Source of the DNA: JAXDBM01 sp964460245
GTDB taxonomy: Bacteria; Desulfobacterota; Syntrophia; Syntrophales; Fen-1087
DNA: 53,033 bases
Assembly: GCA_964460245.1 (NCBI GenBank)
Contig: CAYWTL010000008.1
Coordinates: 1-53,033, forward strand
Direction: 5' to 3'
In this document: in pieces, positions 40,254 to 48,652 of the stretch
How the letters are laid out: every line of letters begins with the position of its first letter
How positions within the stretch are numbered: the stretch's first letter is position 1
Notes under the pieces: model-generated
What the model saw: only the letters and a program-made list of their open reading frames with translations
The model's database searches: none
Told to the model about the DNA's origin: nothing
Translations under genes and position numbers: made by a program

Positions 40254-42506
40254 GTGAAGTCGCTCCGTTCCCTGCGCCTGACGCTGCGCTTCATCCTCCC
40301 CCTCGCGGTCGCGCTGGTCCTCATGGCCTATGCGGCCGTGCCGCTCGTGGACAAGCTGACCCTGCAGTGGTTCGTCCGGGACCTGGACATCCGCTCGCAT
40401 CTGATCGCCAATTCCCTGCAGGAACCCCTCATGGATTTTCTGGAGAGGGGAGAACGGGCAAAAATCGGCATCCTTTTCGGCAATGTCATCAAGGACGAGC
40501 GATTGTTTGCCATCGGCTATTGCTCCGCAGGGGGCAAACTCCTTCACAACACCCCCACGTTTCCGAAATCCATCGCTTGCCCTTCGGCCGACAGCGTGAA
40601 ATCACCCCCCCCCTCCATTCTTCCCCTGCCGCGGGGAGGGGTGCACGTCTCATACAATCCCGTCGACAATCCCGACGACCCGGAAGGGGTGCGGGTCGGC
40701 TCCCTCGTGATCGTGCACGACATGAGCTACATCGAGCGCCGCAGTGCCGCCACACGCAAATACATCATCCTCTTCTTCGTGGTGCTGGGGGTGATCATCT
40801 CCCTGATTACGGTATTCGTCGCCCATCTGAGCTGGCGGGGATGGATGGCCGGCGTCCGGGCCATGCTGCGCGGCGAGGGGATCGTGAAACCGTTCGCCGC
40901 CGAGGCGACGCCGGCCGAACTGAAGCCCCTTGCGGGCGACTTGCGCAAGCTTTTCCGGACCCTGGACGCGGAACGCCGCTTCACGGAGGATATCGCCATC
41001 AGCTGGAGTCCCGATTCCCTCCGCCGGCTGCTGCAGCAGCAACTTGCCGGGGAACGGATCATCGTCGTCTCCAACCGCGAGCCCTATATCCATGTCAAAA
41101 GCGGGGAACGGATCGAGATTTCCAGACCGGCGAGCGGACTGGTTACGGCCGTCGAACCGGTCATGCGGGCCTGCTCGGGAACCTGGATCGCGCACGGCGG
41201 CGGCAGTGCGGACCGGGAAACCGTGGACGCGCGCGACCGGGTCGGAATCCCACCCGAACATCCGGAGTACACACTGCGGCGCATCTGGCTCACCAAAGAG
41301 GAAGAAGACGGTTATTACTACGGCTTTGCCAACGAAGGACTCTGGCCGCTCTGCCATATCGCCCACGTGCGGCCGGTCTTCCGCTCCAGTGACTGGCGGC
41401 AGTACGAGGCGATCAACCAGCGTTTCGCCGACGCGGTGACCTCGGAAGCGGACAGCGACAATCCGGTCGTGTTGGTGCAGGATTACCATTTTGCACTCCT
41501 GCCGGAAATGATCCGCAAAGCCCTACCCAAGGCGACGATCATCACGTTCTGGCACATCCCCTGGCCCAATCCGGAATCCTTCGGCATCTGCCCCTGGCGG
41601 GAGGAGATTCTGCAGGGGATGCTCGGCAGCACGATCATGGGCTTCCATACCCCGTTCCACTGCAGAAATTTTCTCGAAACCGTGGACCGCTACCTCGAAG
41701 TCCGCATCGAACAGGAATCGTCGACGATATCCCGTCAGGGCAAGCTGACCCTGGTGGAAGACTATCCCATCTCGATTCAGTGGCCGCCGCCGTGGCAGGA
41801 CACACAGCCTTCCGTCGAGGAGTGCCGTCGGGAGGTGTGTCGGTCGGCCGGGCTCGCGCCGGACTGTCTGATCGGACTGGGCGTCGACCGCCTGGACTAC
41901 ACCAAGGGAATCCTCGAGCGCTTTCGGGCCGTGGAGAACATGCTCGAAGCGCACCCGGAGATGATCGGCCGGTTCACCTTCATCCAGATCGCCGCACCGA
42001 GCCGCTCGTCCCTGGATGATTATCAGATGTTCGCATCCCAGGTCCACAGTCTCGCGGATCGCATCAACCGGCGATTTTCAAGGGGCGACTACCGGCCGAT
42101 ATGCCTCAAGGCGGAACACCACGAACCGGAGGTGGTCAACCGTTACTACCGGGCGGCAAACGTCTGCATGGTGACCAGCCTGCACGACGGAATGAACCTG
42201 GTGGCCAAGGAATTCGTGGCCTCCCGGGACGATGAGCGGGGCGTGCTCATCCTCAGCCAGTTCACCGGCGCCGCCCACGAACTGCACGAATCGCTCATCG
42301 TCAACCCCTACCACATCGAACAGACCGCCGAGGCCATCTATCAGGCGCTCGCCATGCCGGATTTCGAACAGCGGGAACGGATGCGCAGCATGCGGTCCCT
42401 CGTTCGCGATTTCAACGTCTACCGCTGGGCCGGCCGCATGCTCCTCGACGCCGCCCGAATCCGGCAGCGGGAGCGATTGGCCGTGCGCATCGGGGGAGCG
42501 TCATGA
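40254..42506 (+). CDS. otsA: Membrane-anchored trehalose-6-phosphate synthase with N-terminal sensor-like region
   Basis: 750 residues; plain OtsA has about 470. Residues 13-32 are a membrane helix, 33-169 a predicted periplasmic region, 170-192 a second helix and ~193-245 a HAMP-like linker, as in sensor kinases. The GT20 catalytic part begins at ~268 (IIVVSNREPY) and includes the DYHFALLP, HIPWPNPESF, GFHTPFHCRNF, GLGVDRLDYTKGI and SLHDGMNLVAKEF blocks. It makes trehalose-6-phosphate from UDP-glucose (or another NDP-glucose) and glucose-6-phosphate. GTG start with AGGAG upstream. The fusion suggests that external conditions act directly on the synthase. Overlaps otsB by four bases. Confidence 0.92.
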   Translation: MKSLRSLRLTLRFILPLAVALVLMAYAAVPLVDKLTLQWFVRDLDIRSHLIANSLQEPLMDFLERGERAKIGILFGNVIKDERLFAIGYCSAGGKLLHNTPTFPKSIACPSADSVKSPPPSILPLPRGGVHVSYNPVDNPDDPEGVRVGSLVIVHDMSYIERRSAATRKYIILFFVVLGVIISLITVFVAHLSWRGWMAGVRAMLRGEGIVKPFAAEATPAELKPLAGDLRKLFRTLDAERRFTEDIAISWSPDSLRRLLQQQLAGERIIVVSNREPYIHVKSGERIEISRPASGLVTAVEPVMRACSGTWIAHGGGSADRETVDARDRVGIPPEHPEYTLRRIWLTKEEEDGYYYGFANEGLWPLCHIAHVRPVFRSSDWRQYEAINQRFADAVTSEADSDNPVVLVQDYHFALLPEMIRKALPKATIITFWHIPWPNPESFGICPWREEILQGMLGSTIMGFHTPFHCRNFLETVDRYLEVRIEQESSTISRQGKLTLVEDYPISIQWPPPWQDTQPSVEECRREVCRSAGLAPDCLIGLGVDRLDYTKGILERFRAVENMLEAHPEMIGRFTFIQIAAPSRSSLDDYQMFASQVHSLADRINRRFSRGDYRPICLKAEHHEPEVVNRYYRAANVCMVTSLHDGMNLVAKEFVASRDDERGVLILSQFTGAAHELHESLIVNPYHIEQTAEAIYQALAMPDFEQRERMRSMRSLVRDFNVYRWAGRMLLDAARIRQRERLAVRIGGAS

Positions 42507-43273
42507 CCCCTGCGACCGGCCCGTCTAGCATCTTCAGCCCGACCGGCTTGTCCGCGCTTCAAAGCTTTGCCGACCCCGCCACGCTTTTCACTTTCGACCT
42601 GGACGGGACGCTGACGCCGATCATCGAGGATCCCTCCGGCACCCGAATCTCAGTCGACGTGCGCGAAAGGATGGTCCACCTGTGCGGCCTGGCGGATGTG
42701 GCCATCCTGACGGGCCGTGCCCGCGAGGACGCCCATTCGCGCCTCGGCTTTGATCCCAGATTCATTGTCGGCAACCACGGCGCGGAGGGCATTCCGGGGC
42801 ATGAGGAGCGCGAGCGTGAATACGCCGACCTCTGCCGACGCTGGGAAGATCAGCTCCGTGCGCTTCTGCCGCGCTCGCCCCGCAGCGGCATCGTCATCGA
42901 AAACAAGGGAGCCTCCCTGTCCGTCCATTATCGAAGGGCGCCCCGCCGGAGCGCGGCGCGCCGCGAAATCCTTCACGCCGTGCAGCAGATAACGCCCCAT
43001 CCCAGACAGGTTCCCGGCAAGTGCGTTGAGAATGTTCTGCCGCCGGATGCCCTGAACAAGGGGGAAGCCCTCTTGCGGATCATGGTGCTTGCGGGTGCAT
43101 TCCGTGCCGTTTTTGTCGGTGACGACGACACGGACGAAGACGTGTTCCGAATGAAAAATGAACGCATCCTCGGCATTCGGGTGGGGGATGGGCTGTCCAG
43201 TCAGGCCGCTTTCTTCCTGTCGGACCAGAAAAAGATCGCCCGACTGCTGGATGAAATCCTCGACGCGCTTTGA
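42503..43273 (+). CDS. otsB: Trehalose-6-phosphate phosphatase
   Basis: 256 residues, HAD-superfamily phosphatase: TFDLDGTLTPI (nucleophile Asp), ILTGRARED, VGNHGAEG, NKGEALLRIM and FVGDDDTDEDVFR. Removes phosphate from the OtsA product to give trehalose, an osmolyte and stress protectant. The ATG overlaps the otsA stop. A CCCGAA/TTCGGG inverted repeat (43281-43302) follows the stop but without a T run. Confidence 0.92.
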   Translation: MTPATGPSSIFSPTGLSALQSFADPATLFTFDLDGTLTPIIEDPSGTRISVDVRERMVHLCGLADVAILTGRAREDAHSRLGFDPRFIVGNHGAEGIPGHEEREREYADLCRRWEDQLRALLPRSPRSGIVIENKGASLSVHYRRAPRRSAARREILHAVQQITPHPRQVPGKCVENVLPPDALNKGEALLRIMVLAGAFRAVFVGDDDTDEDVFRMKNERILGIRVGDGLSSQAAFFLSDQKKIARLLDEILDAL

Positions 43274-43369
43274 TCTCCCTCCCGAAAACCGGTCAATTCG
43301 GGTTGGGATTGAAGTTTCATGACCGCAGAAGATTTCAATCTGTCGTGCTTACTTTTTCTCTTTTTTCTT

Positions 43370-43447
43370 CTAGATACCATGAATAATCGGTATTCCAATC
43401 ACGGCAATGAACACAAACAGTAAGATCAGTTCTTTTGGGTCTATCAT
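43370..43447 (-). CDS. Hydrophobic 25-residue micropeptide (candidate)
   Basis: Frame ATG 43447 to TAG 43370: a short acidic N-terminus (MIDPKE) and one membrane helix (LILLFVFIAVIGIPIIHGI). It starts 39 bases after the stop of the 57-residue gene on the same strand. The ribosome-binding site is poor (TTGGA). Composition and position suggest a real membrane peptide; no homologue recognised. It resembles small accessory subunits of membrane complexes only in shape. Confidence 0.4.
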   Translation of the reverse strand: MIDPKELILLFVFIAVIGIPIIHGI

Positions 43448-43486
43448 TGCGTTATCCAATCCTTTTCAAAAAATGACAGCCTGACA

Positions 43487-43660
43487 CTATTTCATGAATT
43501 TGATTTTGGAAAGACCGCCGGCTAAAACAAATATGAAAAAAAAGACGATGACGAACACAAGTATGATGCTGATCCCGGCAGGCAAATCCATGACCTTGAT
43601 ACCGTATATGGCAAAAATCGCACACGCTGTTGCAAGGCCCTGAGACAGAATTTCGATCAT
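43487..43660 (-). CDS. Small membrane protein, 57 residues, unknown function
   Basis: ATG 43660 with AGAGAGG four to five bases upstream, stop TAG at 43487. Two hydrophobic segments (LATACAIFAIYGIKV and AGISIILVFVIVFFFIFVLAG) separated by MDLP, with a basic C-terminus (LSKIKFMK), so a two-helix hairpin or one long helix. It lies downstream of a promoter, a leader hairpin and an intrinsic terminator. No family recognised. AT-richer than neighbouring genes. Confidence 0.6.
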   Translation of the reverse strand: MIEILSQGLATACAIFAIYGIKVMDLPAGISIILVFVIVFFFIFVLAGGLSKIKFMK

Positions 43661-43686
43661 CCGACCTCTCTCGATTTATTCCGAAT

Positions 43687-43725
43687 AAAAAAAGCCGCCA
43701 CCCGACAATTACGTCAGATGGCGGC
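43687..43725 (-). terminator. Strong intrinsic terminator upstream of the micropeptide genes
   Basis: On the minus strand GCCGCCA (43719-43725) pairs with TGGCGGC (43694-43700), extended by TCTGAC/GTCGGG around a GTAATT loop: about 13 pairs including two G-U. It is followed at once by seven T (43687-43693). It lies between a promoter (43796-43822) and the 57-residue gene, so it may end transcripts from the P-type ATPase gene, or act as an attenuator. Confidence 0.75.
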
Positions 43726-43745
43726 CCGACCATCGAAAGTCCTCC

Positions 43746-43766
43746 AGAAATCTATTCGATTTCTGA
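43746..43766 (-). promoter_or_regulatory. Leader hairpin directly before a ribosome-binding site
   Basis: On the minus strand CAGAAATC-GAATA-GATTTCTG, eight perfect pairs. It is followed immediately by GAGG (in GGAGG) and, seven bases later, an ATG at 43733. That frame (MVGPPSDVIVGWRLFLFGIN...) runs across the terminator hairpin, so it could be a leader peptide; this is inference. Confidence 0.4.
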
Positions 43767-43795
43767 ACCCTGATTTATTCCTTTTTCATTGCCTT

Positions 43796-43822
43796 TTATA
43801 CGAGTAAACTTGCATTGTCAAC
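43796..43822 (-). promoter_or_regulatory. Promoter of the micropeptide transcript
   Basis: On the minus strand TTGACA (43817-43822), 15-base spacer, TATAAA (43796-43801). Both boxes are strong; the spacer is short by two. The leader to the 57-residue gene would be about 130 bases and contains the hairpin and terminator. Confidence 0.55.
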
Positions 43823-43954
43823 AATGAGATGAGCCTCAAAAAATATGGACGCCAAAACGAACAGGCCCTTTGATTCCTCATGTCGGCGAAAATTCACCCT
43901 GCACCGCTTTGCTTTCGCTTATCCATCCCAATTTTTCCCTGTTCATTTTGCGGT

Positions 43955-46669
43955 TTACGATGCGGCGGCCTGCGCCCTTCGCCGCACGATCCCCTTTTCG
44001 ATCCCCACGATCAGTGTCACCATGAGACCGGCGGCCAGAATGCGCATCCACGATTCCGCGCCGATCGGCGCGCTATTGAACGCGGTGTTCATGAACGGCG
44101 CGTAGGTGAACAGCAGCTGCAGGAGGATCATGGCGGCCGCCCCCGCGAACACCCAGGGGTTGGAAAAGAAACCCACCTCGAACATGGATTTCGTCAGCGA
44201 GCGGCAGTTGAAGAGGTAGAACACTTCCACCATCACGAACACGTTCACAGCCACGGTCCTCGCCTCCGCCTCGGAGGCCCCGCGAAACGCGAGTTCGTAC
44301 TCGAAGAGGCCGAAGGCGCACAGGAGCATGAGAAACCCGACCACGAGAAGTCTCCAGATGAGGACGCGGGTGAGAATGGGCTCCCCGGGGTCGCGCGGAG
44401 GGCGGTCCATGATGCCCGGCTCCTTGGGCTCGAAGACGAGCATGAGGCCGAGCAGTACGGCCGTGGTCATGTTGATCCACAGGATCTGAACCGGGAGGAT
44501 CGGCAGAACGGCTCCCATCAGCACGGCGGCCAGGATCACGAGTCCTTCGCCGATGTTGGTGGGCAGTGTCCAGACGATGAACTTGGTGATGTTGTCGAAC
44601 GTGCCCCTTCCCTCCTCCACGGCCGCCTCGATGGACGCGAAGTTGTCGTCCGTGAGGACCATGTCCGCGGCCTCCTTGGCCACATCCGTGCCCGTGATGC
44701 CCATGGCGACGCCGATGTCCGCCCGCTTCAGCGCCGGGGCGTCGTTCACGCCGTCGCCGGTCATCGCGACGCAGTTGCCCCCGGACTGCAGCGCTTCCAC
44801 CAGACGCAGCTTCTGCTCCGGGGCGACCCTCGCGTACACCGAGACGTCTTCGACGATACGGACGAGCTCCGCGTCGGGAATCTCCGCGAGCGCTCCGCCA
44901 GTGATGACACGGTCCGCGTTTCGAAGACCGATCTGCCCGGCGATGGCGGAAGCCGTGAGCGCGTGGTCTCCCGTGATCATCTTGACGCGAATGCCGGCGC
45001 TGTGGCAGTGCTTCACCGCCTCCACGGCCTCAGCCCGCGGCGGATCGATCATGCCCTGCAGCCCGAGGAAGGTCATGCCGTCCGCCACATCCCCGTGATC
45101 GATCTTTTTCGTTCCCCCGGGAAGATCCTTGCGTGCGAAGGCCAGGACGCGAAGACCCCGGGCGGCCATGGCCTCCGCCGCCCGTGTGACCGACGGAGCG
45201 TCTAGGTCCACCGGCTCTCCCGCCGGAGAAAGGATCCTGTCGCACCGGGCCAGCATGGATTCGACGGAACCCTTGGCGTAAACGAGGGCGCCTGCCCCGT
45301 CTTCCCCGGGTGCGGCGTGCAGGGTCGCCATGTACTGGTGCTGCGATTCAAACGGGATCGTGTCGAGGCGCTCCCGCTTTCCCGTCTCGCCATCCATCGA
45401 GAGCCCGCCCTTCGCCGCGGCGGCAATCAGGGCGCCTTCGGTGGGGTCTCCCTGCACGACCAGACGGCCTTCCTTCTCCACCAGGAGGCTGTCGTTGCAC
45501 AGCAGGCCGCACCGGAGCGTCTCCAGAAGTGGTGCGCCGGGAGTTTGCACCGGCGCCCCTGCCCCGGCCGTGATGCGTCCGGAGGGGGCGTATCCGGCGC
45601 CGCTCACGGAGAAGGATTCACCGCCAGCATAGATCTCCTGCACCGTCATCTGGTTCTCGGTCAGGGTGCCCGTCTTGTCCGAACAGATGACCGTCGTGCT
45701 GCCCAGCGTCTCAACGGCGGGCAGCTTGCGGATGATCGCCCGGCGACGGGCCATCCGGGCCACCCCGATGGCCAGTGTGATAGTCAGGGCCGCGGGCAAC
45801 CCTTCCGGGATGGCCCCGACGGACAGGGCCACCGCCGCCATGAACATGTCGAATGCGCTCGCACCGCGCAGAAGGCCGACTCCGAAGGTCGCGGCCGCCA
45901 GCAGCAGGATGACGTAGAGCAGGATCCTGCTGAATTCGGAGATCTTCCGGATTAGCGGGGTCTCCAGCTCCGTCGTCGCGGAGATCAGGCCCGAGATGCG
46001 TCCCACCTCCGTGCCGTCCCCAATGGCGACGACGATGCCCGTGGACTGGCCGTAGGTGATCAGGGCGGAGCCATAAACCATGTTTTTCCGGTCCGCCAGA
46101 ACGGCATCGTCGGCCAGGGTCTCCTGGCTCTTTTCCACCGGCACGGACTCACCGGTAAGCGCCGACTCGTCGGCCCTCAGGTCACGCACAGACAGCAGGC
46201 GCATGTCCGCGGGGACCTTGTCACCGGACTGCAGCAGGACGATGTCCCCCGGAAGGACCTCCGTCGAGGAGATGCGCGTCTTCCCGCCGGAGCGCAGAAC
46301 GGTCGCCTCGGTGACCATGGTTTCGGCCAGGGCCTCGATGGCCCGGACTGCCTTGGCCTCCTGGAAAAAACCGATCAGGGCGTTGACGAGCACCACCCCG
46401 AAGATGACGCCCGCATCCACCCATTCCTGCAACAGGGCCGTGATGAGGGCTGCGGCGAGGAGAATGTAGATCAGAGGCTGGTGGAATTGCAGAAGGAACC
46501 GCATCAGGGGGCCGCGGCCCTTCTTTGCAGTGATGACATTCGCTCCGAACCGACGGCGTCGATCCTCGATCCCGGACAGATCAAGCCCCCGGTCCCGGTC
46601 GCTCTCCAGAAGATTGACTACCTCCGCCGCGGGAAGCAAATGCCATTTTTTTTCGTTCGTCCTTTCCAT
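43955..46669 (-). CDS. P-type cation-transporting ATPase (Ca2+/PMR1-like group)
   Basis: 904 residues with all P-type landmarks: LTGESVPVEKSQ (near 171), SVGAIPEGLPAALTI in helix M4 (PEGL, as in Ca2+- and Na+/K+-type pumps), phosphorylation site CSDKTGTLTENQM (Asp near 331), FESQHQYMATLH for nucleotide binding, MITGDHALTA, and GDGVNDAPALKRADIGVAMG (near 638). Ten membrane helices are expected. Ion specificity (Ca2+, Mg2+ or another) is not fixed; the PEGL motif favours a type II pump. AGGAG precedes the ATG. A CGCCGCC/GGCGGCG hairpin lies in the leader at 46757-46776. Confidence 0.92.
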   Translation of the reverse strand: MERTNEKKWHLLPAAEVVNLLESDRDRGLDLSGIEDRRRRFGANVITAKKGRGPLMRFLLQFHQPLIYILLAAALITALLQEWVDAGVIFGVVLVNALIGFFQEAKAVRAIEALAETMVTEATVLRSGGKTRISSTEVLPGDIVLLQSGDKVPADMRLLSVRDLRADESALTGESVPVEKSQETLADDAVLADRKNMVYGSALITYGQSTGIVVAIGDGTEVGRISGLISATTELETPLIRKISEFSRILLYVILLLAAATFGVGLLRGASAFDMFMAAVALSVGAIPEGLPAALTITLAIGVARMARRRAIIRKLPAVETLGSTTVICSDKTGTLTENQMTVQEIYAGGESFSVSGAGYAPSGRITAGAGAPVQTPGAPLLETLRCGLLCNDSLLVEKEGRLVVQGDPTEGALIAAAAKGGLSMDGETGKRERLDTIPFESQHQYMATLHAAPGEDGAGALVYAKGSVESMLARCDRILSPAGEPVDLDAPSVTRAAEAMAARGLRVLAFARKDLPGGTKKIDHGDVADGMTFLGLQGMIDPPRAEAVEAVKHCHSAGIRVKMITGDHALTASAIAGQIGLRNADRVITGGALAEIPDAELVRIVEDVSVYARVAPEQKLRLVEALQSGGNCVAMTGDGVNDAPALKRADIGVAMGITGTDVAKEAADMVLTDDNFASIEAAVEEGRGTFDNITKFIVWTLPTNIGEGLVILAAVLMGAVLPILPVQILWINMTTAVLLGLMLVFEPKEPGIMDRPPRDPGEPILTRVLIWRLLVVGFLMLLCAFGLFEYELAFRGASEAEARTVAVNVFVMVEVFYLFNCRSLTKSMFEVGFFSNPWVFAGAAAMILLQLLFTYAPFMNTAFNSAPIGAESWMRILAAGLMVTLIVGIEKGIVRRRAQAAAS

Positions 46670-46991
46670 GCTCCAGACTCCTTAAATCAGAATGCCCTCA
46701 GCTGCAGTGCTTTCGCTCCGCGCCCGCTATCAAAAATCGCAAAGATTTCCCCTCGCCGCCGCCGGGCATGGCGGCGTGAATGACGAAACGGAAAAAAACG
46801 GCAATCGGGGCAAATACCATCGGCGGGGCCGGCGGGCGGGAGCTGCGCCTTCGACAACGTCATCCGCGGGGCAAACCCAAAAACACTAAGGACGGCCGCA
46901 GACAACACTACCTCGTCTTTTATAGCATAAAGCGAACGGATATGCCATCGCGATCATGAATCCGCTCCCATGCACCGAAAGGCTGCCGCTA
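46670..46991. other. Divergent intergenic region between the P-type ATPase and a beta-barrel gene
   Basis: No gene seen. A GC hairpin CGCCGCC-GGGCAT-GGCGGCG (46757-46776) would lie in the 5' leader of the ATPase transcript. An AT-rich stretch with TATAAA on the minus strand (near 46918-46925) may be its -10 box, but no good -35 box is present. Confidence 0.4.
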
Positions 46992-47020
46992 TTGACAGGA
47001 CCGGTCTTTTGGCATATACG
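46992..47020 (+). promoter_or_regulatory. Sigma70-type promoter of the small beta-barrel gene
   Basis: TTGACA (46992-46997), 17-base spacer, TATACG (47015-47020); the ATG is 59 bases after the -10 box. Confidence 0.6.
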
Positions 47021-47078
47021 GGACACAATCGGTCAGCCGGGCTTTTTCGGCGACCCCAACCAGAGAAAGGAGAGGACA

Positions 47079-47705
47079 ATGAAGAGACTTTCTATCATCG
47101 GATGCATCGTGGCGGTGTGCCTGTTTGCCGGCTCCGCCTACGCGGCGGATCGGGGGATGTACGTCGGGATCGGGGGCACCTATGCGCTGGAGAATTTCGA
47201 TTCCGGAGAATTCGACAACGTGCGGCCGTACGGCTTCGATCCGTCCTTCGACAACTCCTGGGGCATCAACGGCAAGATCGGCTACAAGATCCATCCGGTC
47301 GTTTCCGTTGAAGCCGTCTTCGAGTATCTGTCCGGTTTCAACGCCAGCGAAACCGTCAACTGGGGCAATCACCGGGCCACCTTCGACGCAGATCTGGACG
47401 TGTTCACGATCATGGCCGCGGCGAAAGTCTTTCCGCCCCTGCCCGGGATCGTCAAGCCCTACTTCGTCGCCGGTCTGGGCCTGATGAGGGCGTCCTTCGA
47501 CACGACGGTCAGCGCTCCCGGGTACCTGCCGACATCGACATCGACCGACGAGACGGATCCCTGCGCCAAGATCGGATTCGGCGCCGACATCTACATCAAC
47601 CCGACTCTGTCCGTGAACCTGGAGGCGGCCTATACCTCGGGTTTCGGCGATCTGGACACGGTCCGCTACTTCACGATCGGCGCCGGTTTGGGGTTTCACT
47701 TCTAA
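47079..47705 (+). CDS. Small outer-membrane beta-barrel protein (OmpA-barrel/OmpW-like shape)
   Basis: 208 residues from ATG 47079 (AAAGGAGAGG upstream; an upstream in-frame ATG at 46956 lacks support). Signal peptide KRLSIIGCIVAVCLFAGSAYA|AD, then GMYVGIGGTYALENFD and alternating strands such as SWGINGKIGYKIHPVVSVEA and KPYFVAGLGLMRASF, ending IGAGLGFHF with terminal Phe. Pattern of eight-stranded porin-like/OmpA-barrel proteins; function unknown. Monocistronic. Confidence 0.82.
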   Translation: MKRLSIIGCIVAVCLFAGSAYAADRGMYVGIGGTYALENFDSGEFDNVRPYGFDPSFDNSWGINGKIGYKIHPVVSVEAVFEYLSGFNASETVNWGNHRATFDADLDVFTIMAAAKVFPPLPGIVKPYFVAGLGLMRASFDTTVSAPGYLPTSTSTDETDPCAKIGFGADIYINPTLSVNLEAAYTSGFGDLDTVRYFTIGAGLGFHF

Positions 47706-47755
47706 TCGCAGGGGAATCTTGACGCCCGGGCGATCCTGAAGATCGGGATCGCCCG

Positions 47756-48652
47756 TCAGGCACGCTCGCCCGCCTTGCGGAGGAGCAGTTCCCAGTCCTC
47801 GTCGACCATCTTCTGGATCTGCTCGAGGTCCGCGTCGGTCAGGTGCCGGAAGCGCCCCTGGAGCTTGAAATACTCGCGGACGAGATATTCACGGGGCTTG
47901 TAGTTGATGGTGTACCGCAGGCCGTTCTCGACCTCGTAAAGGGGAAAGATGTTGGTCTGGACGGCCATGCGGGCGATCTTGACGGACATCTCCGAGGGAA
48001 TGCGCCAGCCCGTCGGGCAGCTCGCGTAGATGTGAATGAACCGCGAGCCCTTCACCTCCTTCGCTTTGCGGGCCTTCCGGAGCAGGTCGTCCGGAAAGGC
48101 GATGCTGGCCGTCGCCGCGTAGGGGATCCGGTGGGCCACCAGGGCCTCCACGATGTTCTTCTTGCGCAGCTTTTTCCAGTCCGCGCCGGTTGTGGTCGTC
48201 GTCCAGGCCCCGTAGGGCGTGGACGAGCTGCGCTGAATGCCCGTGTTCATATAGGCTTCGTTGTCGTAGCAGACGTAGATGAAGTCCTCGTTGCGCTCCA
48301 CGGCGCCGGAGAGCGCCTGAAAACCGATGTCGAAGGTGCCGCCGTCGCCGGCCCAGGTGACCACCGTCGTTTCCGTATCCCCCTTCATGTCCAGGGCGGC
48401 CCGGACCCCGGTGGCCGTCGCACCCCCCGTCTCGAAGGCCGCGTGGATCACCGGGATGTTCAGCGTGGACTGGGGATAGGGCCCCGCGATCACCGACCAG
48501 CAGCAGGCCGGCAGCACCATCATGGTTTTCTCCCCCAGGGCCTTGAGCAGGAAGCGCATGGCGATCGTGGCGCCGCAGCCGGGACAACCGACGTGCCCCG
48601 AATGGACGTATTCCCGGTCCATGATGTCCGTCATAATGTCTTCAGTCGGCAT
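47756..48652 (-). CDS. 2-oxoacid:ferredoxin oxidoreductase, beta (thiamine diphosphate) subunit
   Basis: 298 residues. GHVGCPGCGATIAMR (Cys23, Cys26) and PACCWSV are Fe-S ligands; WAGDGGTFDIGFQALSGAVE then NEAYMNTGIQ is the thiamine-diphosphate/Mg motif; TTTTTGADWKKLRKKN follows as in pyruvate:ferredoxin oxidoreductase beta chains. With the alpha and gamma subunits upstream it oxidatively decarboxylates a 2-oxoacid, reducing ferredoxin. AAGGAGG before the ATG; overlaps the alpha gene by 11 bases. Confidence 0.9.
   Translation of the reverse strand: MPTEDIMTDIMDREYVHSGHVGCPGCGATIAMRFLLKALGEKTMMVLPACCWSVIAGPYPQSTLNIPVIHAAFETGGATATGVRAALDMKGDTETTVVTWAGDGGTFDIGFQALSGAVERNEDFIYVCYDNEAYMNTGIQRSSSTPYGAWTTTTTGADWKKLRKKNIVEALVAHRIPYAATASIAFPDDLLRKARKAKEVKGSRFIHIYASCPTGWRIPSEMSVKIARMAVQTNIFPLYEVENGLRYTINYKPREYLVREYFKLQGRFRHLTDADLEQIQKMVDEDWELLLRKAGERA

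Noticed and set aside
38259..40547. 762-codon minus-strand frame opposite the GH15 gene
   Set aside because: Antisense shadow; the plus strand has GH15 signatures and a ribosome-binding site.
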